A stretch of 29,171 bases of DNA from Spirochaetota bacterium (GTDB taxonomy: Bacteria; Spirochaetota; UBA12135; COTS27; JAFLEE01). This document shows, in pieces, positions 16,207 to 22,721 of the stretch. The notes under the pieces were generated by a model that did no database searches, was not told the DNA's origin, and saw only the letters and a list, made by a program, of their open reading frames with translations. Position numbers and translations under genes: made by a program. The stretch spans positions 1-29,171 of the forward strand of contig JAFLEE010000070.1 in the NCBI GenBank assembly GCA_017302015.1, read 5' to 3'. How positions within the stretch are numbered: the first letter of the stretch is position 1; each line of letters starts with the position of its first letter.

Positions 16207-16602
16207 ATGCCCGATTGGAACCGCGTCACCATCCACCCCTGCGCCGCCGCCAAACTCCCCGACCCCGTGGTCGTCCAACTCGCCCACGTCTGCTTCCATG
16301 TGGCCGACCTCGACCGGTCCCTGGCCTTCTACCGCGACGTACTCGCCCTGAGGCCGGCCTTCGAGTTCCACGACGAGAACGGCAAGCGCTTCGGCATCTA
16401 CCTCCATATCGGCGGGCGCAGCTTCCTCGAGTTGTTCCTGGGAAGCGTGGACGCCATCAAGGCCCATGGCGTGAAGATCGAACGGGATATCCAAACGGGA
16501 AAAGACGGCACCCAACAAGCTTGGATCAAGGACCCCGACGGCAATAGCATCGAACTCTTCGAATACACCGCCCAGAGCGCCCAAAGACCCTGGCTGGGCT
16601 GA
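16207..16602 (+). CDS. VOC (glyoxalase/dioxygenase-fold) protein with a shortened second module
   Basis: A 131-aa vicinal-oxygen-chelate fold protein. The first beta-alpha-beta-beta-beta module is clear: LAHVCFHVADLDRSLAFYRDVLAL with metal ligand H27, ending in SFLELF with E75. The final strands of the second module are also clear: GTQQAWIKDPDGNSIELFEY with E116. Between them, LELF runs almost directly into VDAIKAHGVKI. The strand that normally carries the third ligand histidine (the HIxxxVDD part), roughly 25 residues, is absent. The protein may therefore be inactive, bind another ligand, or need a partner. GGAGG (16197-16201) lies five bases before the ATG. A longer start at 16180 would precede this strong ribosome site and is not favoured. 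Confidence 0.75.
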   Translation: MPDWNRVTIHPCAAAKLPDPVVVQLAHVCFHVADLDRSLAFYRDVLALRPAFEFHDENGKRFGIYLHIGGRSFLELFLGSVDAIKAHGVKIERDIQTGKDGTQQAWIKDPDGNSIELFEYTAQSAQRPWLG

Positions 16603-16708
16603 ACGCCCGGCGGACGAAAGATCTCGAAGCGGAAGAAGGTGGGATTCGTGGGCGCTGATGAAAAATTGGCGAGCCTTATTTAACTGAAAATTGAGGCGAA
16701 AATACCCC

Positions 16709-19078
16709 ATGCGCCTCCCCATCCCCCTGCTCCTCCTCGCCCTCCTCCCCGCGGCCACTTGGCATGTCGCCACGAACGGCGATGACAAGGCCGACGGCAC
16801 CGAGGCCGCACCCTTTCGTACGGTCCAGCGCGGCGCCGAGGCCGCCCAAGCCGGCGACACGGTCTTCGTCCACGAGGGGGTCTACCGCGAACGCGTGGCC
16901 CCGCCGAGGGGCGGTGCGCCCGGCAACCCCATCCGGTTTGAGGCGGAACCGGGGAAGAACGTCATCCTCAAGGGCTCCGAGCTCTGGGCGCCCGAATGGC
17001 AGAAAGAGGGAGCGCTCTACACGGCGATCCCGCCCGATTCCCTATGGAACGACGACTGCTATCTCGACGACAAGAACCCCTTCAAGGTCGAACTCTCCAC
17101 CACGCCTTTCGGGCGCGAGGGGCGAAGGGAAGTGGAGCGGGGATGGTCGGGGGATAAGCGCCTCGTCTACGTCCTCGGCCAGGTCTTCGTCGACGGGGAG
17201 ACCTACCGGCAAGTCCCGCTCAAGGAGGAGGCCGCGGAGGGGATGAAAACCTGGTGGGCCGAACCCGAAACGGGCCGCCTCTTCGTCCATTTTCCCCAAG
17301 ATCCCGCCGGGAAATCCGTGGAACTCACCGCGCGGCGCCGGGTATTCGCGCCGCACCGGCGCGGACTCGGGTATCTCCACCTCACCGGCTTCGTCTTCGA
17401 GCACGCCGCAGGGCAGTACCCCTGCGATTTCTGGAAGAAGGAACACGCCGCCTGGCAGCAGGCGGGCCTGGTCGGCACCCGCTCGGGGCACCACTGGGAA
17501 CTGCGCAGCAACGTCATCCGCCAGGGGATGGTCGGGCTGGACTTCGGCTACGAAGCCCTCGCGTCCCAAGACCGCGGCGATCTCGAACGGGGATCCAACG
17601 GCAGGGCCGTTGGCCCGGTCGGCTTCCATCTCCTCGAGGGCAACCGCATCTGCGATAACCTCGGGCCCGGCACCGCCGCCATGGCCGCCACCGGCGTGCG
17701 CATCATCGGCAATGTCGTGGAACGCAATAACCGCATGGGCTTCACGGGGCGCAAGCGCTACGAGACCGCGGGCCTCAAGCTCCATACGCCCCACGGCGCC
17801 CTCCTCTCGGGCAATCTCGTGCGCAGCAACCGGGACTGCCCCGGCATCTGGCTCGACGGGGGCTCGGGCACCAATACCCTCGTCACGGGGAACCTCGTCA
17901 TCGGGAACGGGAAGGGCTTCGACCTCGAGATCGGCGCCTTCCCCGCGGCCTCCTGCGTGCTCGCCGATAACGTCTTCCTCGACAATGAATCCATCGCCGT
18001 GAGCGCCCGGGAGGGGGGCGGGCTCCTCGCCATGAACAACCTCATCGCCGGGCCGGGCTACGGCTACCGCATCCTCGGCGACGTGAAGCGCGAAGGCAAA
18101 TGGAGCGCCGCCCACCACTGGTCGTTCGGGAACCTCTTCCTCGGCTGCACGACGATGGTGCAGGCCCAGACCCCCTCGTGGAACGGCCGCGGCGACCTCT
18201 TCGGCGACCGCCGCTTCGACTGGAATCTCTACGGGATGAAGGAGGGCGAGACCCGCTTCTCCCTCCTCGACGTCCCCGACCGCCTCTCCTTCGAGGACTG
18301 GAAGGCCGCCTGGGGCAAACGCACCGGCGCGAAGGATAGCGATGCCCATAGTATCGCCTCGCCGGTGGGCGTCGCCTTCGATGCCCAAGCCCTGCGCTTG
18401 GGCCTCTTCCTCCCCGCGGCGCCCCCCGTCTCCCCGTTCGTCCACCCGCGGGCGATCCGCAGATATGCGGGCGGGACGGTTTCCGGTCCGCGGTCCGCGG
18501 GGCCCTTCCCTTCCCTCGCCCGGGGAAGCAACCATTTCGAGTTATGGAGCGGCGTGCGCCCCCTCGCCGAATACGAACTCCCCTATGGCGGAAGCGAACG
18601 TCGGGGCCCCATCGACCTCGTTGCGTCGGAGGGTTTCGAGCCCGGCTCCAACCTGCTCGTCAACGGCGATTTCTCCCTCGGCACGAACGCGTGGCTTTTC
18701 TCCACCTCGGAGGGCGCCGAAGCCATGGCCGCCTTCCAGGAGGGCGCCTTCCGCGCCCTCATCACCCGGGACGGCCCGAAGGAATGGAGCCTCCAACTCC
18801 GCCAAAGCGGCCTCCCCCTCGCTCGGGGCACCTACGTCCTCGTCTTCGAAGCCCGCGCCGACGCCCCGCGCCTTCTGAAACCCGAACTCATCCAGGAGGC
18901 CATGCCCCAGCGGCCCTTCCTCCGCCAGACCGTGGGGCTCACGACCGCCTGGAAAACCTTTCGATTCGAGTTCGCGGTCGGCGCGCCCGAGCGCAATGCG
19001 CGGCTGCATTTCCGCATGGGCACCCTGGGTACGGCGTCGGTGGAACTGCGCTCGGTATCCTTGGTGCGTCTTCGGTGA
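16709..19078 (+). CDS. Secreted right-handed beta-helix protein with C-terminal CBM-like domain
   Basis: A 789-aa exported protein. The signal peptide (MRLPIPLLLLALLPAATW) is followed by WHVATNGDDKADGTEAAPFRTVQRG, the usual opening of DUF1565/pectate-lyase-type parallel beta-helices, then AGDTVFVHEGVYRERV. Residues about 235-460 show helix coils typical of NosD/pectate-lyase-like repeats (LEGNRICDNL, VRIIGNVVERNN, LLSGNLVRSN, LVTGNLVIGNG, VLADNVFLDN, LLAMNNLIAG). The last 140 residues resemble a CBM4/9 sandwich (SNLLVNGDFSLGTNAW through FRFEFAVGAPERNARLHFRMG). A polysaccharide lyase, glycosidase or binding function is likely; I cannot name the substrate or catalytic residues. The ATG is preferred to a TTG at 16691, since the signal peptide starts at the ATG and GAGG lies 12 bases upstream. 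Confidence 0.8.
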   Translation: MRLPIPLLLLALLPAATWHVATNGDDKADGTEAAPFRTVQRGAEAAQAGDTVFVHEGVYRERVAPPRGGAPGNPIRFEAEPGKNVILKGSELWAPEWQKEGALYTAIPPDSLWNDDCYLDDKNPFKVELSTTPFGREGRREVERGWSGDKRLVYVLGQVFVDGETYRQVPLKEEAAEGMKTWWAEPETGRLFVHFPQDPAGKSVELTARRRVFAPHRRGLGYLHLTGFVFEHAAGQYPCDFWKKEHAAWQQAGLVGTRSGHHWELRSNVIRQGMVGLDFGYEALASQDRGDLERGSNGRAVGPVGFHLLEGNRICDNLGPGTAAMAATGVRIIGNVVERNNRMGFTGRKRYETAGLKLHTPHGALLSGNLVRSNRDCPGIWLDGGSGTNTLVTGNLVIGNGKGFDLEIGAFPAASCVLADNVFLDNESIAVSAREGGGLLAMNNLIAGPGYGYRILGDVKREGKWSAAHHWSFGNLFLGCTTMVQAQTPSWNGRGDLFGDRRFDWNLYGMKEGETRFSLLDVPDRLSFEDWKAAWGKRTGAKDSDAHSIASPVGVAFDAQALRLGLFLPAAPPVSPFVHPRAIRRYAGGTVSGPRSAGPFPSLARGSNHFELWSGVRPLAEYELPYGGSERRGPIDLVASEGFEPGSNLLVNGDFSLGTNAWLFSTSEGAEAMAAFQEGAFRALITRDGPKEWSLQLRQSGLPLARGTYVLVFEARADAPRLLKPELIQEAMPQRPFLRQTVGLTTAWKTFRFEFAVGAPERNARLHFRMGTLGTASVELRSVSLVRLR

Positions 19079-19096
19079 AAGGGGCGAGGGGCAGTT

Positions 19097-19102
19097 TATA
19101 AT
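19097..19102 (+). promoter_or_regulatory. Perfect TATAAT -10 box before the mini-hemerythrin/rsmD operon
   Basis: TATAAT lies 18 bases after the beta-helix gene stop codon and 44 bases before the mini-hemerythrin ATG. No good -35 is found 16-18 bases upstream, so it would depend on an activator or on other contacts. Transcription would start near 19109, immediately before the hairpin pair. Confidence 0.45.
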
Positions 19103-19114
19103 CAGGCATTCGGT

Positions 19115-19146
19115 GCGGGGATTCCCCGCGAGGCGGGTTTCTTTTC
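19115..19146 (+). promoter_or_regulatory. Mutually exclusive hairpins ending in a terminator: possible attenuator
   Basis: GCGGGG (19115-19120) pairs with CCCCGC (19124-19129) around ATT. The CCCGC at 19125-19129 can instead pair with GCGGG (19133-19137) around GAG and is then followed by TTTCTTTT, which is intrinsic-terminator form. The two stems share the same bases and so exclude each other. The uridine tract ends directly at the ATG of the small ORF, and the only GAGG that could serve as ribosome site is within the second hairpin. It may be an attenuator of the mini-hemerythrin/rsmD/recO/rnr unit, or merely the terminator of the upstream beta-helix gene. Confidence 0.45.
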
Positions 19147-19290
19147 ATGGCTCTTTTTGACTGGGAAGACCGGTTCGAGATCGAGACGCTGCAATTCTTG
19201 AAGAAATGGCTCGCGGCCCATATCCTCGACCTCGACCGGCGCTACGCCCCGTACCTCCGAAAGGCGCAGGCCCCGGGGGTCACGAACTAG
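19147..19290 (+). CDS. 47-aa hemerythrin-like miniprotein (internally deleted)
   Basis: The ORF encodes 47 residues. The first ten, MALFDWEDRF, match the N-terminal opening of bacteriohemerythrins. The next stretch, EIETLQFLKKWLAAHILD, continued by LDRRYAPYLRK, matches their C-terminal helix, including the last iron-ligand pair H25 and D30 with the proper H-x4-D spacing. The intervening residues of the about 130-aa family, with the other four or five ligands, are absent in a clean in-frame manner. It cannot form a di-iron four-helix bundle alone; it might assemble as an oligomer of short helices, be a decayed gene, or serve as a leader ORF. It lies 20 bases before rsmD, which has no visible ribosome site, so its translation may feed rsmD. 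Confidence 0.6.
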   Translation: MALFDWEDRFEIETLQFLKKWLAAHILDLDRRYAPYLRKAQAPGVTN

Positions 19291-19310
19291 GCCCGGTTCG
19301 CGTCCACCCC

Positions 19311-19922
19311 ATGCAGATCTTCTCCGGACGGCTCAAGGGCCGCCACCTCCAGTTCGAGTTCGACCAGCAACCCCGCCCCACCATGGGGAAGGTGCGCGAG
19401 GCGCTCTTCAACATCGTGCGCGACCCGCTCCAGGGGGCCTCTTTCCTCGATTGCTTCGCGGGCACGGGGGCCGTGGGCTTCGAGGCCCTCTCCCGCGGGG
19501 CGAAGCGGGTCGTCTTCATCGAACAAGACGGCAAACTCATCGGCGCCCTCTCCGCCAACGCCCGGCGCCTGGAGGTGCACGAAGAGGTGCGCATCGCCGG
19601 GGGGCCGTGCGCGCTCATGCTGAAGCGCCTCACCCGGGAACCCCCCGAGCGCTTCGATCTGGTCTATATCGACCCGCCCTACCACCGGGGCATCGCCGAA
19701 GAGGCGCTCACCATGCTCATGGATCTGGGCCTCCTGAACCCGGGCTGGATCGCCGTCATCGAGCGCTCCCAGAAGGAAGCGGGAAAACTCGACGCGCCGC
19801 TGCTTGCGCGCGGCGCCGAATGCTATCGCGAACGCCGCTATAGTTCCACGGTGCTCGAGTTCTGGCGCCAAGGGGCCCCCGCGGTCGGCGCCGAGGCCCC
19901 GGCGCCCCCCGAAGCGCCGTGA
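19311..19922 (+). CDS. rsmD: 16S rRNA (guanine(966)-N(2))-methyltransferase RsmD
   Basis: A 203-aa protein with the standard RsmD layout. MQIFSGRLKGRHLQF is the usual N-terminal RNA-contact start. RPTMGKVREALFNIV precedes the SAM-binding loop FLDCFAGTGAVGFEALSRGA, then VVFIEQD, and the N6/N2-methyltransferase motif DLVYIDPPY. It methylates G966 in 16S rRNA during 30S assembly. A short Ala/Pro tail ends it. A longer reading from 19206 overlaps the upstream small ORF and adds unconserved sequence, so the ATG at 19311 is used. No ribosome site precedes it, suggesting coupling to the mini-hemerythrin ORF. It overlaps recO by 4 bases. Confidence 0.9.
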   Translation: MQIFSGRLKGRHLQFEFDQQPRPTMGKVREALFNIVRDPLQGASFLDCFAGTGAVGFEALSRGAKRVVFIEQDGKLIGALSANARRLEVHEEVRIAGGPCALMLKRLTREPPERFDLVYIDPPYHRGIAEEALTMLMDLGLLNPGWIAVIERSQKEAGKLDAPLLARGAECYRERRYSSTVLEFWRQGAPAVGAEAPAPPEAP

Positions 19923-20605
19923 TCCTCGAAACCCGGGGCCTGTTGCTTTCGCGCAAGCCCGTCGGCGAATACAACGAGCGCGTCTCCTTCTACACCCGTG
20001 AGCGCGGGGTGCTCCACGCCGCATCCTTCGGCAGCCGTTCCCCCAAATCCCGCCGGCGGGCCCTCCTGTCCGGCTATGATTGGCTCACCATCGGGCTCAC
20101 CGAGGAGGGGCAGGGCTGGCGCCTCGAGCACCTGACCCTGCTGCGCAAGAACCCCTTCACCGAGAGCGAGGCCGGCTGCGCCCAGTTCCTCCCCTGCCTC
20201 AAGGCCGTGCGGGCCCTCCCCGAAGGGCATGACCCCGCGCGCTTCGACGCCCTGCGCCTCTCCTGGCGCGACGAGTGCGCGGGGGAGCCCCCGGAGCTCC
20301 TGCGCTTCCTCTTCCTCCACGCGCTCCTTTTTTTGGACGGGCGGGCGCCCAGTTTCGAATTGGCGCCGGGGGACCCCGCCGCCTTTTCCTGGGATCCGCG
20401 CCTCGGCACCCTCGTCCCCGGCTCGCTCCCCCAGGCTCCGGTGCGCTTAGGGGCCTCCGATCTCGCCCTGTTCAACGGGCTCCAGGCCGATTTCCGCCTC
20501 ACGCCGCCATCGTTCCAGGCACGACTCGCCCTCGCCGCGCAACGGGAAGAAAAAAAAATCCACGCCCTCATCCGCCTTTGCGAATTGATGCTACAAAGCG
20601 TGTGA
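19919..20605 (+). CDS. recO: DNA repair protein RecO
   Basis: A 228-aa protein starting at GTG, which overlaps the rsmD stop codon (GTGA). The N-terminus (ILETRGLLLSRKPVGEYNERVSFYTRERGVLHAASFGSRSPKSRRR) is the RecO OB-fold with the characteristic positive patch. A helical C-terminal domain follows (FLPCLKAVRALPEG, ELLRFLFLHALLFLDG). It lacks the four-cysteine zinc site found in some RecO proteins. RecO works with RecF and RecR to load RecA on single-stranded DNA and to anneal SSB-coated strands. It is translationally coupled with rsmD and with the RNase gene. Confidence 0.78.
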   Translation: MILETRGLLLSRKPVGEYNERVSFYTRERGVLHAASFGSRSPKSRRRALLSGYDWLTIGLTEEGQGWRLEHLTLLRKNPFTESEAGCAQFLPCLKAVRALPEGHDPARFDALRLSWRDECAGEPPELLRFLFLHALLFLDGRAPSFELAPGDPAAFSWDPRLGTLVPGSLPQAPVRLGASDLALFNGLQADFRLTPPSFQARLALAAQREEKKIHALIRLCELMLQSV

Positions 20606-22302
20606 TGGGACGGAGAAGCAAACAGGGGCCCCGCCGCAAGCCGGAGAGAGGGGATCGCCGGCCCCGCCGAGGCCCCGCTTCCGAGTCCCGCCGTGACGCC
20701 GGGGGGCGCCGCGCTCCGGGAGGGAGCGAGGCGCCGGCCCGGGTCGATTTTGTCGTCAACCGCGATCTCCTCTACGAGCACCCCAAGAACGATTTCAACG
20801 TCCTCTGCGGTAGGTTCGCCTACGAGCGGGGCTTCCCCGTCGCCGCGCAGGCCCAGGCCGACGCCTTCAAGAAAGACCCCTCCTGGGACCTCGCCGAGGG
20901 CCGCCTCGACCTCTCCCGGGAGTGGATCATCACCATCGACGGCGAGACCGCGAAGGATTTCGACGACGCCATCTCCATCGAATACCGCGACGGCGTCTGG
21001 CACCTGGGCGTGCACATCGCCGACGTCTCGTTCTTCGTCGGCAAAGAATCCAAGCTCGACCTCGCCGCCCGGCGGCGGGGCACCTCCGTCTACCTCATCG
21101 ACCACGTCATCCCCATGCTGCCCGAGGTGCTCTCCAACGACCTCTGCAGCCTCGTCGAGGGCCAGCGGCGGCTGACCTTCTCCTGCCTCATCACCCTCGA
21201 TGACGCCGGCCGGCGCACCGGCTTCCAGTTCCGGAAGAGCGTCATCGTCAACCGCCGCCGCAGCACCTACCACGAGGTGCAAGCCGTCCTCGACGGCAAG
21301 CTCGACCTGGGCCCCGAGTTCGCCGAGAAGGCGGCCCTCATGAACCGCCTGAAAGAGATCCTCTTCAAGAAGCGCATGGCCGAGGGGGCCATGAACCTCG
21401 AGAGCACCGAACTCGAGTTCGAGCCCGGGCGCCACGGCGCCATCGAATCCATTTCGCCGCGCCCGCGCATCGAGGCCGAGCGCGTGATCGAAGAGTTCAT
21501 GCTCCAGGCCAATATCTGCGCCGCCCTCCTCATGGAGAAGCACGGGGCGGGCGTCTACCGGGTCCACGAGCCCCCCGACCCCGAGAAGCTCATGCGCTTC
21601 GGCCAATTGGCCAAGGCCCGGGGCCTCGAGGCGCGCGGCCTCCTCGACCCCCACCCCGTCTCCAAGAATACGCCCAACCCCCTCAACGCCATCCTCGCGC
21701 CCATCGCCGATCCCGAGGAGCGCCGCCTCTTCTCGTTCCTGCTGCTCACCTCGTTCATGCAGGCCCGCTATAGCGAGGCCAACATCGGCCACTGGGGCCT
21801 GGGCTTCACGCATTATAGCCATTTCACCTCGCCCATCCGCCGCTACCCCGACCTCCTCGTCCACCGCATCCTCACCGCGATCGTCCACAAGGCCAAGGCG
21901 CCCCATCGCCCCGACGAGATCGAAAAAATGGCCGCCGACGCCTCCCACCTCGAGCGCAAGGCGGTCACCGCCGAGCGCGAATACCACAAGATCAAGACCA
22001 TCCGCTACCTCGAGCCGCGCATCGGCGAGTTCTTCCAGACTCTCGTGCTCGGCATCATCCCCCGCGGCCTCTTCGTGCGCGACCTCGCCACCGGCATCGA
22101 GGGCTTCGTCGACTACGATTGGCTGGCCCGCCTGGCCGACGAAGAACTCTTTTTCGACGAGCGCGACCAATCGTTCAAGACCGCCAAGGGCAAGCAGGTC
22201 TGGTTCCTCGGCAAGCGGGTCGAGGTCGAACTCGTGGGGCTCAACCCCGAGCGCCTATTCATCGATTTCAAGCCGGTGGAGGACTCGCCGTCCAGGATCT
22301 GA
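20605..22302 (+). CDS. rnr: RNase R/RNase II-family exoribonuclease with short N-terminus
   Basis: A 565-aa 3'-5' exoribonuclease of the RNB family. It begins with a very basic, probably disordered segment of about 45 residues rich in Arg, Lys, Gly and Pro. The RNB catalytic domain starts near 105, with the TIDGETAKDFDD motif giving D112, D118, D120 and D121. These have the same spacing as D201, D207, D209 and D210 of E. coli RNase II. HYSHFTSPIRRYPDLLVHR is the conserved arginine region, and a C-terminal S1 domain follows (FQTLVLGIIPRGLFVRDLATGIEGFV). Only about 110 residues precede the motif, against about 200 in RNase II and 270 in RNase R, so the two N-terminal cold-shock/OB domains are missing or strongly reduced. 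The start overlaps the recO stop (TGATG) with no ribosome site of its own, so it is coupled. Confidence 0.87.
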   Translation: MGRRSKQGPRRKPERGDRRPRRGPASESRRDAGGRRAPGGSEAPARVDFVVNRDLLYEHPKNDFNVLCGRFAYERGFPVAAQAQADAFKKDPSWDLAEGRLDLSREWIITIDGETAKDFDDAISIEYRDGVWHLGVHIADVSFFVGKESKLDLAARRRGTSVYLIDHVIPMLPEVLSNDLCSLVEGQRRLTFSCLITLDDAGRRTGFQFRKSVIVNRRRSTYHEVQAVLDGKLDLGPEFAEKAALMNRLKEILFKKRMAEGAMNLESTELEFEPGRHGAIESISPRPRIEAERVIEEFMLQANICAALLMEKHGAGVYRVHEPPDPEKLMRFGQLAKARGLEARGLLDPHPVSKNTPNPLNAILAPIADPEERRLFSFLLLTSFMQARYSEANIGHWGLGFTHYSHFTSPIRRYPDLLVHRILTAIVHKAKAPHRPDEIEKMAADASHLERKAVTAEREYHKIKTIRYLEPRIGEFFQTLVLGIIPRGLFVRDLATGIEGFVDYDWLARLADEELFFDERDQSFKTAKGKQVWFLGKRVEVELVGLNPERLFIDFKPVEDSPSRI

Positions 22303-22721
22303 ACCGGGGAAGAATTTTGCAAACCTTGGATCGCCGGGGGATCCCCTTCATCCGCCTCCGACCGTATCTCCCCTCCGGTGCGCTCGATGCGCCGCGATTT
22401 TTTGGCAATGCGGATCTGATCATGGGCGCATAGGCGCACCTCCAGGGAGATACGGTCAGAGGCTCGATTGATGGGCACCTCCGGCGATGCCGAAGTGAAA
22501 CGATCCCCCATTTCGGGTAGGGGGAAGAGATGACAAAGCATTTGGATTTCGATGACGCACGGCGCAGACCAACCAAAGAAGTTCGTTGACTGCTATTTCC
22601 GAAACGAATCGATACTTACTCTCACGGAGTTCGGCCGAGCGCGGGATGCGCGGGAATCGCGCGGTCGCAGGAGGCGATGATAGAGTGCGCCCGAGGGACG
22701 GGGTCGGATGGGTCGCCTCCT
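22303..22721. other. Gene-free stretch with a possible short coding remnant
   Basis: These 419 bases lie between convergent genes and contain no complete gene I can recognise. On the plus strand a frame ending in TAG at 22433 gives a protein-like segment (LDRRGIPFIRLRPYLPSG, then ALDAPRFFGNADLIMGA) that resembles the GIPxV part of LacI-type sensor domains. That similarity is weak and read by eye only. The rest, 22434-22721, is less GC-rich and carries no terminator, tRNA or clear repeat. I take it as degraded coding sequence or plain spacer. Confidence 0.3.

Noticed and set aside
20074-22170. A 698-aa minus-strand frame opposite recO and rnr
   Set aside because: It is antisense to clear RecO and RNB-domain coding sequence and has no motif of its own.
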